Assembly (NCBI GenBank): GCA_945829235.1
Contig: CALZUA010000008.1
Span: 54,842 to 118,841, forward strand
Direction: 5' to 3'
Source: an uncultured Clostridia bacterium
GTDB lineage: Bacteria; Bacillota; Clostridia; Oscillospirales; Ruminococcaceae
DNA length: 64,000 bases
The notes beneath the pieces were generated by a model. It ran no database searches, was not told where the DNA came from, and saw nothing but the letters and a program-made list of their open reading frames with translations. The translations under genes were made by a program, and so were the position numbers. Every line of letters starts with the position of its first letter. Position 1 is the first letter of the stretch. Below, in pieces: positions 25,938-35,088 of the stretch.

Positions 25938-28319
25938 TTATATTGCAGAATAATATTCCACAACACCCAATATCCCCAATCCGGATTTTTCTCTTTTGAT
26001 TTTGAGGTTGTCGGATTCAATTATTTCGCTCAGCAAAGGACATTTTGAGGTGTCTATTTCACGAGTGATGGCGTTGGTATATGTCAGCTTTGTGAGAGAG
26101 TCAAAGCCCTCCAGTCTTTCAATTTGCACGACATTATCGGGAATGACAAGCTCGCTTGTGTTCCCTGTATCCTTCAAGGTTTTGATTATCACATAATCAT
26201 ATTCTGCCAGCCTGTTTTCAAGGTCTGAGCTGTTTACCTCGCTAAAGTATTCAGCCTCCACGGTTTCAACACGTTTATCATATCCGCCGATATAACTTTT
26301 ATATTCTCTGTTATCTTTGTAAGTATACATTCCGGCAATGTTGTAATCAGTCATTGAAAGCTGGAGAAACGGGTTATACACGGCGGTTTTATCGCTATAA
26401 TAATCGCGATAATGACTTACCGCATCACCATTCTTGTTTCTGATTGTATACAAATCAGCGGGGATTTCCGTAGGAGTCAGGATATCGGGATATTTTGAGT
26501 AATTCCATTCACCGTGCATTGAAATGTTTTTTCGTTCATCGGTAACAAGATAATCACTATAAGTACGGTCAACATTATACCACTCGTCCCCGACTTTAAT
26601 TTTTATCCAGCAGTGATTGAGGGCATATTCCCGAAGCACCACTGTTTCATATCCGGCAATCGTATACAGCGCCGACAACGCCAGCGATATTCCGTCACAG
26701 ACAGCGGAACTGAGTACCAACGCATTTGTTGCTTCATGACAACCGACAGAGGAAGCATAGTCATAATAGTCGGGAGAACTAATATACAGCCTTCTCATAA
26801 TGTACTTGTCGCGGTCCTCATCGCTGACACCGTATTTCGCCTGAAACTCTTCTGCCTGCTTCTGAACTTTTTCTACAATTTCCAGAGCGCGTTGATACGC
26901 CGCAGGAGTAAGCTCCGCCTCTCCAACCTTGATACGCTTTCCCGTTCTTTCTTCAGAGTAAATGCCGTTTGCTATTTCTTCGTAAAAGCTTGAAACGTTA
27001 TTATAATGCACATTATTGCAGGTAATGTCCATATCGCTCCAACGAGCAGGAAACGCATGGAAATCACAATATATAACATCTGCAAACGACATTTTTTCCA
27101 TAGAAATGCAATTTGTGAATGCACTTCTTTCAATAATTTCAATCTTTCCGAGAGCGGTAAAGTCCGTGAGATTATTGCAGTCCACCACCAGTCCTACGCT
27201 GATTTTTGTAACCTTAGGGGGAATGGTGAGCGAGGTGATGCTCGTTTCTCCCAGCGCACAATCTCCGAGCGATTCCAGCGAATCGGGAAGCGTTATCTTA
27301 GTAATTGATTTGCAACCAAAAAATGCCGCGTTCTCAATTACAGTAACCTTGCTCGGAATATTGACGCTATCAATCTTCTCGCAATATTCAAATGCACATT
27401 CACCGATTTTTGTCACGCTGTCGGGAATGTTTATGGATTTTAATTCTTTGCAATTTATAAACGCGCACTCCGGAATTTCTTGTATTCCGTCCGGAAGATT
27501 TACTCTCTCAAGAGCACTGCAATAGCTGAAACAATGCTTTCCAAGGCTGTCGAGCCGAGATGGGAGCTGTACCCTCTTCAGAGCGGGACAGGCGGAAAAG
27601 GCATACGCGCCGATTTCCCTGACGCTCTCGGGCACTGTGATTTTCTCGAGCTTTTCGCACCCGTTAAATGCGTTATCGGCAATGCGAGTGATATTGTCGG
27701 GAATCTCAACTTTTTCCACATTTGCCGCACAATCGTATATCGTATCACCGATAATCAGCAAGCCGGTTTTCTCGACAAAATCCGTATCGGTGAAAGCGCC
27801 CATTCCAAGCTTCACATTTTGTGGAATATTGACCTCCGAGAGCTTACGGCAGGAAAGAAAAGCCTGCTGTCCGATTTCACAAAGCGTTTTGGGAAGCTCC
27901 ACCTTTTCAAGCAAGGTGCAAAACGCAAACGCGCCCTTTTCAATGCGCTTTACTCCATTTGGTACAACAACAGATTTCGTTGTATTATTGAAGCGAAACG
28001 CTCTAGCTATCTCCCTCACGGGAAGCCCTTCTGCTTCCTGAGGAACAAACACTTCCTCGTCATTTCCTATGTACTTGTCAATTCTGACAAAATCTTCGCA
28101 CACCGTATATTTGAAATCCTCAATCGGCGATGAAACATACGGTTCTTCCGGTTGTTCAGGCTCCGGCGCGCTTTGTTCGGTAACGGTGATTTCGGCAGAT
28201 ACTCCGGTATTATCGCCGTCAAAGCTACTTGATTTCACGCCGCCCTGTTCGCACGCAGTCAACAGAAAAAGCACCGCTGTCGCCAAACTGATGACCTTGC
28301 AGATTGATTTATTTTTCAT
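25938..28319 (-). CDS. Leucine-rich-repeat lipoprotein with transglutaminase-like domain
   Basis: Surface lipoprotein of 793 residues. The signal peptide ends at lipobox LLTAC (Cys23). BspA-type LRR_5 repeats of about 23 residues fill roughly 75-430 (pattern I.DNAF.GCEKLEKITVPESV). A transglutaminase-like domain follows, with a plausible triad Cys541 (SAVCDG), His569 (NHCWIK) and Asp584 (YNVDRT). The C-terminus is of unknown fold. Domain order suggests adhesion or protein cross-linking/proteolysis at the surface; substrate unknown. It has its own promoter and GAGGGG ribosome-binding site. Confidence 0.85.
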   Translation of the reverse strand: MKNKSICKVISLATAVLFLLTACEQGGVKSSSFDGDNTGVSAEITVTEQSAPEPEQPEEPYVSSPIEDFKYTVCEDFVRIDKYIGNDEEVFVPQEAEGLPVREIARAFRFNNTTKSVVVPNGVKRIEKGAFAFCTLLEKVELPKTLCEIGQQAFLSCRKLSEVNIPQNVKLGMGAFTDTDFVEKTGLLIIGDTIYDCAANVEKVEIPDNITRIADNAFNGCEKLEKITVPESVREIGAYAFSACPALKRVQLPSRLDSLGKHCFSYCSALERVNLPDGIQEIPECAFINCKELKSINIPDSVTKIGECAFEYCEKIDSVNIPSKVTVIENAAFFGCKSITKITLPDSLESLGDCALGETSITSLTIPPKVTKISVGLVVDCNNLTDFTALGKIEIIERSAFTNCISMEKMSFADVIYCDFHAFPARWSDMDITCNNVHYNNVSSFYEEIANGIYSEERTGKRIKVGEAELTPAAYQRALEIVEKVQKQAEEFQAKYGVSDEDRDKYIMRRLYISSPDYYDYASSVGCHEATNALVLSSAVCDGISLALSALYTIAGYETVVLREYALNHCWIKIKVGDEWYNVDRTYSDYLVTDERKNISMHGEWNYSKYPDILTPTEIPADLYTIRNKNGDAVSHYRDYYSDKTAVYNPFLQLSMTDYNIAGMYTYKDNREYKSYIGGYDKRVETVEAEYFSEVNSSDLENRLAEYDYVIIKTLKDTGNTSELVIPDNVVQIERLEGFDSLTKLTYTNAITREIDTSKCPLLSEIIESDNLKIKREKSGLGILGVVEYYSAI

Positions 28320-28366
28320 AAATTACCCCTCTTAACAATTTCTATGTTAATAATTTCCTGAAAATA

Positions 28367-28395
28367 ATTATAGCATAATTTGTGAATTATGTCAA
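28367..28395 (-). promoter_or_regulatory. Promoter of the LRR lipoprotein gene
   Basis: TTGACA and TATAAT on the minus strand with a 17-bp spacer; start codon about 48 bp downstream. Confidence 0.85.
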
Positions 28396-28502
28396 TATAG
28401 GTTGTCAACCAAAATCTATACTTGAAAAATATACTGGAAGAAAAATCCTACCGGTGTTAGCAACACTTTTTCTAAAGCTACGCCTATCTGCGCGTGAAAT
28501 CC

Positions 28503-28531
28503 TTGACTTATGCCAAAAAAGGTGATATAAT
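28503..28531 (+). promoter_or_regulatory. Promoter of glmS
   Basis: TTGACT and TATAAT separated by 17 bp. The ~45-nt leader before glmS is too short for a glmS ribozyme. Confidence 0.85.
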
Positions 28532-28584
28532 GAGATTATCGAGAATAAAATTGCTTTAAAAGCAAGAAATAGGGGGAAAATAAT

Positions 28585-30411
28585 ATGTGCGGAATTGTGG
28601 GTTATATCGGCAAACGCGACTGCGCGGACGTGCTTATGGACGGGCTGGAAAAGCTGGAGTACAGGGGCTATGACAGCGCGGGCATCGCGGTTTTCGAGAA
28701 CGGCGCAATCAAAACCGTGAAAACGCGCGGCAAACTCGCTTGTATGAAAGAAAAACTCGAATCCGAGGGCAAGCCGCAGGGCTTCTGCGGTATCGGTCAC
28801 ACGCGCTGGGCAACCCACGGCGAGCCGTCCGATATCAACTCTCACCCTCACTCAAACGGGCGCGTTACCATCGTACATAACGGAATTATCGAAAATTACG
28901 CGGAGCTGAAAGCCTTCCTCAAGGAAAAAGGCTACGCGTTTATCAGCCAGACCGACAGCGAGGTTGTCGCGTGTCTGCTCGACTACTATTACTCCGAGCG
29001 AAACCCGCTCCGCGCGATAACCGAGGTTGTCAAAGAGCTTCGCGGGAGCTTTGCGCTCGGGATTTTGTTCAAGGATTTTCCCGACAGGGTTTACGCGGTA
29101 CGAAAGGCAAGCCCGCTTATCGTTGGCATCGGTGACAGCGAATATTTCATCGCGTCCGATATCCCCGCGTTCCTCAAATACACCAAAAACTACGTTCTCC
29201 TCGAGGACGACGAGATTGTTTGTATGGAAAACAATTCCGCGAGTTTTTACGATGTCCACGGTCTTGAAATCACGAAAACCGTTCAGACAGCCGAGTGGGA
29301 CGTTGAACAGGCTCAGAAGCAGGGTTTCCCGCACTTTATGCTGAAAGAAATTCACGAACAGCCAAAGGTTGTCGAGAAAACGCTCAAATCGATTGTCAAG
29401 AACGGCGTGCCCGATTTTTCGGAAATCGGCTTCACCGACGAATTTATGCGCGGGATTAACAAGATTTTCGTTGTCGCGTGCGGAACGGCAATGCACGCGG
29501 GAATTATCGCGCGATACGCTATCGAAAAGCTTGCGCGAATCCCAGTCACCGTGGAAACCGCAAGCGAGTTTCGCTATATGAACCCGATTGTTGATAAAAA
29601 CGATTTGGTTATTCTCGTGTCACAAAGCGGTGAAACCGCCGATACCAAAGCGGGACTTGAGCTTGCAAAGGAAATGGGCGCGAAAACTCTCGCCGTGGTG
29701 AACGTGAAATACTCGGCGATTGCGCGCGCCGCGGATATGTGCATAAACACGCTTGCCGGTCCCGAAATTGCCGTGGCAAGCACAAAAGCGTACACCGTGC
29801 AGATTGCCGTGCTGTATCTTATCGCGTTTCGTTTGGCTTTTGCGCGGGGCAAGATTACCGAAGATGAACTGGAAAAGCTCACCGCCGATATCGAAAAATC
29901 GCCGGAAGCAATCGCGGCAATTCTCAAAAAAGAGGACGAGTGCAAGTTTATCGCGTCAAAGCTTGTGAACGTGGAGAAGCTGTTCTTTATCGGGCGCGGG
30001 TTTGATTACGCGCTGTCACTGGAGGGCTCGCTCAAGCTGAAGGAAATCACCTACATTCACAGCGAGGCGTACGCGGCGGGCGAGCTGAAGCACGGCACAA
30101 TCTCGCTGATTGAGGACGGAATTCCCGTGATAACCGTGGCGACGCAGGAGAATGTTCTCCCGAAAACCATCAGCAATATGGAGGAGGTCAAGGCGCGCGG
30201 CGCAACGATTATCGCGATAACGCGAAAGGGAACGCAGTTTGCCGAGAACACCGTTGATATGCGCTTTGACATCGACAACGACCTGCCCGATGCGCTCACC
30301 CCGCTTGCCACCGTCTGTGCGCTCCAGCTTATCGCGTATTACACGAGCGTGCTTCGCGGTATCGACCCCGACAAGCCGAGAAATCTCGCAAAGTCGGTTA
30401 CCACGGAATAA
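28585..30411 (+). CDS. glmS: Glutamine-fructose-6-phosphate aminotransferase (isomerizing)
   Basis: Makes glucosamine-6-phosphate for peptidoglycan. The 608 residues have an N-terminal class II amidotransferase domain with Cys2 nucleophile (MCGIVGYIGKRDCADVLMDG; GHTRWATHGEPSDINSHPH). Two SIS isomerase domains follow (ACGTAMHAGII, LVSQSGETADTKAGLELAKE, and SLEGSLKLKEITYIHSEAYA), and the conserved C-terminus is DPDKPRNLAKSVTTE. The ribosome-binding site is AGGGGGAAAATAAT. The last ~25 bp of the gene are echoed 102 bp downstream. Confidence 0.97.
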   Translation: MCGIVGYIGKRDCADVLMDGLEKLEYRGYDSAGIAVFENGAIKTVKTRGKLACMKEKLESEGKPQGFCGIGHTRWATHGEPSDINSHPHSNGRVTIVHNGIIENYAELKAFLKEKGYAFISQTDSEVVACLLDYYYSERNPLRAITEVVKELRGSFALGILFKDFPDRVYAVRKASPLIVGIGDSEYFIASDIPAFLKYTKNYVLLEDDEIVCMENNSASFYDVHGLEITKTVQTAEWDVEQAQKQGFPHFMLKEIHEQPKVVEKTLKSIVKNGVPDFSEIGFTDEFMRGINKIFVVACGTAMHAGIIARYAIEKLARIPVTVETASEFRYMNPIVDKNDLVILVSQSGETADTKAGLELAKEMGAKTLAVVNVKYSAIARAADMCINTLAGPEIAVASTKAYTVQIAVLYLIAFRLAFARGKITEDELEKLTADIEKSPEAIAAILKKEDECKFIASKLVNVEKLFFIGRGFDYALSLEGSLKLKEITYIHSEAYAAGELKHGTISLIEDGIPVITVATQENVLPKTISNMEEVKARGATIIAITRKGTQFAENTVDMRFDIDNDLPDALTPLATVCALQLIAYYTSVLRGIDPDKPRNLAKSVTTE

Positions 30412-30510
30412 AATTGCGCGAAAACGCAGTTGTTGTCGGGAGCGTTCTCCGCGATATGAACCAATGTTTCACGTTGTAAGCATCGACTTGCAAAGTCGGT
30501 TATTATTGAA
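30388..30510 (+). repeat. Echo of the glmS 3' end in the glmS-glycosylase spacer
   Basis: The glmS terminus CGCAAAGTCGGTTACCACGG (from about 30388) recurs as TGCAAAGTCGGTTATTATTG about 102 bp further, immediately before the next gene. The matching part is 15-25 bp. Confidence 0.7.
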
Positions 30511-30515
30511 AAAAT

Positions 30516-31139
30516 ATGAAAAAGCTGAACAGAAAATTTTACCTCAAAAGCGCCGATGAGCTTGCTCCCGCGCTTTTGGGGAAAGTGCTTGTACACAAGA
30601 CCGCCGAGGGCGTGACCTCGGGGATTATTGTCGAAACCGAGGCTTATATCGGTCCCGACGACAAGGGCGCGCACTCCTGCGGGGGTGTACCAACACCGCG
30701 GACTGCGGTTATGTACGGGCAAGGCGGGTTTGCGTATGTGTACCTGATTTACGGAATGTACAGTTGCTTCAACGTTGTCGCAAACGCAAAGGACAAGCCC
30801 GAAGCCGTGCTGATACGCGCTCTGGAGCCGCTTGACGGTGTTGAACTTATGCAAAAGCGCCGCGGCACGGACAAGCTCGAAAATCTTTGTAGCGGTCCCG
30901 GAAAGCTCTGCTCTGCGCTCGGGATAACGCGCGAGCTGAGCGGCACAGATTTGTGCAAAAGCGAGCTTTTTATCCTCGACAAACCGGAGCTTGCGGCAAC
31001 CGAAATCGCTGTTTCCCCGAGAATAAACATCGATTACGCCGAGGAGTACCGCGATGTGCTCTGGCGGTATTTTGTGAAGGGGAACAAATTTGTGTCGAAA
31101 GTGCCGAAAAAGTACGTTTCGCGGGATTTTTTGCGGTGA
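30516..31139 (+). CDS. 3-methyladenine DNA glycosylase (AAG/MPG family)
   Basis: Base-excision repair enzyme that removes alkylated purines. The 207 residues start KKLNRKFYLKSADELAPALL, then GIIVETEAYIGPDDKGAHSC with the catalytic Glu and the PRTAVMYGQGGFAYVYLIYGMY core. CSGPGKLCSALGIT and SPRINIDYAEEYRDVLWRYF complete the family motifs. No clear ribosome-binding site precedes the ATG, which lies within the glmS echo, so translation may be weak or coupled. Confidence 0.93.
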   Translation: MKKLNRKFYLKSADELAPALLGKVLVHKTAEGVTSGIIVETEAYIGPDDKGAHSCGGVPTPRTAVMYGQGGFAYVYLIYGMYSCFNVVANAKDKPEAVLIRALEPLDGVELMQKRRGTDKLENLCSGPGKLCSALGITRELSGTDLCKSELFILDKPELAATEIAVSPRINIDYAEEYRDVLWRYFVKGNKFVSKVPKKYVSRDFLR

Positions 31140-31194
31140 ATATCATCGATAATTGCCAAATCGCAAAATTTCACATAATTTTTATAAAAAGGTA

Positions 31195-31223
31195 TTAACA
31201 TTTGCTCAGATTTGTGGTATAAT
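31195..31223 (+). promoter_or_regulatory. Promoter of the class A PBP gene
   Basis: TTAACA and TATAAT with a 17-bp spacer, about 41 bp before the start codon. Confidence 0.75.
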
Positions 31224-31264
31224 TATAATAAGTATGATTTTCAACAATATTTTGGGTGATTATT

Positions 31265-33634
31265 ATGAATGGTAAAAAATTTCACTACATTAAAATAAAG
31301 GACGAGCCGAAGAAAAAACGCGACCCCCGCAAAAAACAGCGCGTTATGAAAAACATCGGTCACGCGCTTACGGTTGTCGGGACAACGCTCTCGTCGATGC
31401 TTCTGATTATCGTGGTAATGCTTTGCATTGTCGTCACGGTTGTCGTTGTGTATATCCTCAATTTCGCTGACAACGGCTTTGACGCAAACCTCCGCGATAC
31501 CGAGATGAAGTATACGAGTATGATTTACGCCTACGATGCGGAGGGGCACGAGGTTGAGGTCACGCGCCTTGCCGCTGAACAAAACCGAATTTGGGTGAAC
31601 TACGAGGACATCTCCCCGCACCTCATAAACGCGGTCGTGTCAACCGAGGACAAGCGTTTCTGGGACCACAAGGGCGTTGACTGGCGCAGAACCGTTTTCG
31701 CGCTCGGCGCGGACGCGCTCAACCTTTCCCGCGCAGGACAAGGCGGTTCTACGATAACCCAACAGCTCGTCAAAAACATCACCGGTGACGACAAACATAC
31801 TTGGGAGCGCAAGCTCCGCGAGATTTTCCGCGCGCTTTCGCTTGAGGAAAAATACACGAAAATCGATATCCTCGAGAGCTATCTCAACCGAATTTGGCTC
31901 GGAGGAATGGTTTACGGTGTCGGCGCGGCTTCGCAGTACTATTTCGGCAAGGACGTTAAAGACTTGACTATCGCCGAGTCCGCGATTATCGCGGGAATGA
32001 TACGAAATCCGTATATGCGCTCGCCGTACATCGACCTGCAAAACTGCAAGGACAACCAAATCTACGCGCTCGCAAATATGTACGAGCAGGGTTATATTTC
32101 GCTTCGCGAGTACGAGGACGCAAAGGTTGAAAAGGTGAAATTCGCGAGAACGGTTAGCGGTGACGCTTTTGGCTACATTGACCCGAACTCCATTGAACCC
32201 GAGAAAACCGATGAGGATAATCCCGATGAGGACATCGATGACGAAGAATACGAAGCGTACAAGTGGGACGACTACGAGATTTCGCAGAACTGGTACGTTG
32301 ACGCGGCAATCGACCAGGTTATCACCGACTACGCGGAGCTGAAGGGCGTTTCTTACACAAGCGCGCGAAATGAAATCTACAACGGCGGCTATAAAATCTA
32401 TATCAATATGGATATCGAGATGCAAAACAAGCTGGAGGAGAAATACCGCGACCCGCTTATTGCAATGACGAAATACGACAAAACCGCCAAAGAAACCGAT
32501 TTGCTTCAGTCGGCGTTTGTCATCACAAACTACGAGGGCACTGTTGTGGCGCTGGCGGGCGGTCTTGGCGACAAGCCCGGCGACAACTGCTTCAACCGCG
32601 CAACTATGGCGGTGCGCGCGCCCGGTTCGACGATAAAGCCGATTGCTGTTTACTCAACCGCAATTCAGAACAACCTCGTCACCTTCTCAACGATGATTCC
32701 CGATAGGCAAATCTCGATTATCGGTGAAAATTACAAAATTGAGAAATGGCCGTTTAACTTTGATAATAATCAGTCGGGCGAGATGATGCCCGTGTGGATG
32801 GGACTTCGCGAGTCCAAGAACACGCTTTCCGTGCGAATTACGCAGATGCTAACGCCGCAGATTTGCTTCAACCAGCTAACCGAAAACCTCGGCTTAACCA
32901 CTATCGCCGATTCGGATATCGCGCTTTCGCCGATGTCGATGGGCGCGCTCACGAACGGCGCTAAGCTGTACGAAATGGCGGCGGCTTATCAGATTTTCGG
33001 AAACGGCGGAATTTATTACCGACCGATGCTGTACAGCCGTGTGGTTGACAGCAAGAACAACGTTATCCTGAAACAGGATTTCTACGGAACGCAGGCTATC
33101 GACAGCGATACCGCGTGGATTGTCAACCGTATGATGAAAACGGTTGTCACGGACGGAACCTCTTCGGGTGCAAACGCGGCGTTGCCGAACTGCGAGGTTA
33201 TCGGTAAAACGGGTACGTCAAACTCCGGCAAGGACTTGCTGTTCGCGGGCTGTACACCCGAGTATGTGGGAATGGTCTGGCTCGGCTACGACAACAACAA
33301 GGATATCCCGACATACAGCTGGCTCCCCGATTGGGATTTCCACAGATACTGCGCGCAGATTTGGCACGATGTTATGGTTGACATCGTGGACACATCGCAG
33401 ACGCATAAATTCACGCCGGACACATCGGTGCTGGAGAGAAGATACTGTGTAAAAACCGGACTTCTCGCGTCAACCAACTGCGATGAAACCAAAATCGGCT
33501 ACTACCGCGACGGAAACCTCCCCGGCTACTGCTCGGGCAACCACGAGGAAGAGCTGGAGGCTCTCAATCAAAAGTGGGAAGATTACGACAAGCGTAACGA
33601 GGAACTCGTCAGGGAAGAATTAGCGAACTATTAA
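31265..33634 (+). CDS. Class A penicillin-binding protein (PBP1A-like)
   Basis: Bifunctional peptidoglycan polymerase and crosslinker. The 789 residues have a basic cytoplasmic start, one transmembrane helix at about 40-65, and a GT51 transglycosylase domain with the catalytic Glu128 in VSTEDKRFWDHKGVDWRR and GGSTITQQLVKNI. A transpeptidase domain follows, with Ser455-x-x-Lys458 (PGSTIKPI), SKNTLSVRI and KTGTSN (Lys648). An acidic linker (EKTDEDNPDEDIDDEEYEAY) lies between. The ATG at 31265 is used, with GGGTGATT as ribosome-binding site. Monocistronic. Confidence 0.95.
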   Translation: MNGKKFHYIKIKDEPKKKRDPRKKQRVMKNIGHALTVVGTTLSSMLLIIVVMLCIVVTVVVVYILNFADNGFDANLRDTEMKYTSMIYAYDAEGHEVEVTRLAAEQNRIWVNYEDISPHLINAVVSTEDKRFWDHKGVDWRRTVFALGADALNLSRAGQGGSTITQQLVKNITGDDKHTWERKLREIFRALSLEEKYTKIDILESYLNRIWLGGMVYGVGAASQYYFGKDVKDLTIAESAIIAGMIRNPYMRSPYIDLQNCKDNQIYALANMYEQGYISLREYEDAKVEKVKFARTVSGDAFGYIDPNSIEPEKTDEDNPDEDIDDEEYEAYKWDDYEISQNWYVDAAIDQVITDYAELKGVSYTSARNEIYNGGYKIYINMDIEMQNKLEEKYRDPLIAMTKYDKTAKETDLLQSAFVITNYEGTVVALAGGLGDKPGDNCFNRATMAVRAPGSTIKPIAVYSTAIQNNLVTFSTMIPDRQISIIGENYKIEKWPFNFDNNQSGEMMPVWMGLRESKNTLSVRITQMLTPQICFNQLTENLGLTTIADSDIALSPMSMGALTNGAKLYEMAAAYQIFGNGGIYYRPMLYSRVVDSKNNVILKQDFYGTQAIDSDTAWIVNRMMKTVVTDGTSSGANAALPNCEVIGKTGTSNSGKDLLFAGCTPEYVGMVWLGYDNNKDIPTYSWLPDWDFHRYCAQIWHDVMVDIVDTSQTHKFTPDTSVLERRYCVKTGLLASTNCDETKIGYYRDGNLPGYCSGNHEEELEALNQKWEDYDKRNEELVREELANY

Positions 33635-33639
33635 CAAAA

Positions 33640-33672
33640 TCTCCCGAATTTCGGTTCGGGGGAAATTTTTGC
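33640..33672 (+). terminator. Terminator of the PBP gene
   Basis: CCCGAA / TTCGGG stem with a 6-nt loop followed by GGAAATTTTTG. Confidence 0.7.
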
Positions 33673-33680
33673 ATAAAAAA

Positions 33681-33713
33681 TGAGCCTTGCTGATAACAAG
33701 GCTCGTTTTTTAT
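33681..33713 (+). terminator. Second terminator, shared with convergent rpmB
   Basis: GAGCCTTG / CAAGGCTC stem with a 7-nt loop and GTTTTTT. The flanking A-run suggests it works for rpmB on the other strand too. Confidence 0.85.
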
Positions 33714-33725
33714 GAATTTCGCAAA

Positions 33726-33917
33726 TCAGTCAGCCGCTCTCTGAACAAAACCGGAGCGCAGGCAACGAGTGCAGGCGTAAACTCTGCACGGTGTGCCGTT
33801 TACAACCGCTCTAACCTTCTTAACATTGGGCTTGTAGGTTCTGTTGCTTCTTCTGTGAGAGTGGGAAACCTTAATTCCGAAAGCGACACTCTTGCCGCAG
33901 ATTTCACATTTAGCCAT
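33726..33917 (-). CDS. rpmB: 50S ribosomal protein L28
   Basis: Large-subunit ribosomal protein of 63 residues. It is the zinc-binding form, with CEIC near the start and CTRC near the end (about residues 4-7 and 50-53). The sequence begins MAKCEICGKSVAFGIKVSHS and has the basic RRSNRTYKPNVKKV segment. It is monocistronic, with its own promoter about 55 bp upstream. Confidence 0.97.
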   Translation of the reverse strand: MAKCEICGKSVAFGIKVSHSHRRSNRTYKPNVKKVRAVVNGTPCRVYACTRCLRSGFVQRAAD

Positions 33918-33972
33918 TATATTTACACCGTCCTTCCGATAAAATTATTTAATTAAACACGTTACAAATAAT

Positions 33973-34001
33973 ATTTTAACAGAAATCGCGCCAAATTTCA
34001 A
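33973..34001 (-). promoter_or_regulatory. Promoter of rpmB
   Basis: TTGAAA and TAAAAT on the minus strand with a 17-bp spacer. Confidence 0.8.
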
Positions 34002-34072
34002 GTAGAATTTATGTTATTAACAAATTTTTGTTGAAATTAACAATAATTCCACAAGAACCGCATAAATTTTCG

Positions 34073-35071
34073 TTAAAATGTAATAAAGCCAACCTTCTTC
34101 TGAACCTTGGAAAGCGTCTTGCGCGAGAACTTGTACGCCTTCTCCGCGCCCTTTTTCATGCAGTCCTCGATGTAGCTCTTGTCCGTGGAAATGCGCTTGT
34201 ACTCGCTCTGGAGCGGCGCAAGGCTGTCCGCAACCGCTTCTCCGACTGCGAGCTTGAACTCGCCGTAGCCCTTGCCCTTGAACTCGGCTTCGATTTCATC
34301 AAAGCTCTTGCCCGTCACGCCGCCGTAAATGGACATCAGGTTGATGATACCGTCCTTACCCTCGCGCGCGCAGACCTCGGTTTCGCTGTCGGTAACGGCG
34401 CGCTTGAACTTGCGGATAATCGTGTCCTTGTCGTCCAAAATCCACACGGACGCGTTCGGGTTCTCGTCGGATTTGGACATCTTCTTGGTCGGCTCCTGAA
34501 GCGACATAACCTTTGCAGTTGCCTTCGTGATGTACCCCTCGGGCATTGTGAAAACGTCGCCGTAGATGCCGTTGAAGCGCTGTACGATGTTGCGAGCAAG
34601 CTCGAGGTGTTGCGACTGGTCAACGCCAACCGGCACCAAATCCGCCTGATACAGCAGGATATCCGCCGCCATCAGCACGGGATAGGTGAAAAGTCCCGCG
34701 TTTATGTTGTCGGGGTGCTTCTCGGACTTGTCCTTGAACTGCGTCATTCGCGACAGCTCGCCGAACTGCGTGTAACAGCTCAAAATCCACGACAGCTCCG
34801 CGTGGTTGGGATTGTGCCCCTGAACGAAAAGCGTGGATTTTTCGGGGTCAAGCCCCGCCGCAATCAACAGCGCGTAGCTCTCCTTAATCTGCGCGCGGAG
34901 CTTCACGGGGTCTTGCCTTACGGTTATCGAGTGCAAATCCGCGATGCCGAAAAAGCAGTTGTAGTCGTTTTGGAGCTTCACCCAGTTCTGCATCGCGCCC
35001 AAATAATTGCCCAAGTGAGGCGTATTTGTCGGCTGAATAAGGCTCAGCATATTTTTTTTCTGTTCGTCCAT
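34073..35071 (-). CDS. trpS: Tryptophan-tRNA ligase
   Basis: Charges tRNA-Trp; class Ic synthetase of 332 residues, the normal length. The HIGH-type motif is TPHLGNY (17-23), FFGIADLHSITV follows, and the KMSKS motif is intact (KKMSKSDENPNAS). The start at 35071 was chosen for family fit and the AAAGGAAAAACGCT site; upstream in-frame codons overlap the preceding gene. It is the third gene after the aminotransferase and serine hydrolase, with 17 bp to the latter. No T-box precedes it. Confidence 0.95.
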   Translation of the reverse strand: MDEQKKNMLSLIQPTNTPHLGNYLGAMQNWVKLQNDYNCFFGIADLHSITVRQDPVKLRAQIKESYALLIAAGLDPEKSTLFVQGHNPNHAELSWILSCYTQFGELSRMTQFKDKSEKHPDNINAGLFTYPVLMAADILLYQADLVPVGVDQSQHLELARNIVQRFNGIYGDVFTMPEGYITKATAKVMSLQEPTKKMSKSDENPNASVWILDDKDTIIRKFKRAVTDSETEVCAREGKDGIINLMSIYGGVTGKSFDEIEAEFKGKGYGEFKLAVGEAVADSLAPLQSEYKRISTDKSYIEDCMKKGAEKAYKFSRKTLSKVQKKVGFITF

Positions 35072-35088
35072 AGCGTTTTTCCTTTCTT

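Noticed and set aside
28532..28584. Possible glmS ribozyme upstream of glmS
   Set aside because: The promoter leaves a leader of only about 45 nt; the ribozyme needs roughly 150 nt and none of its core is visible.
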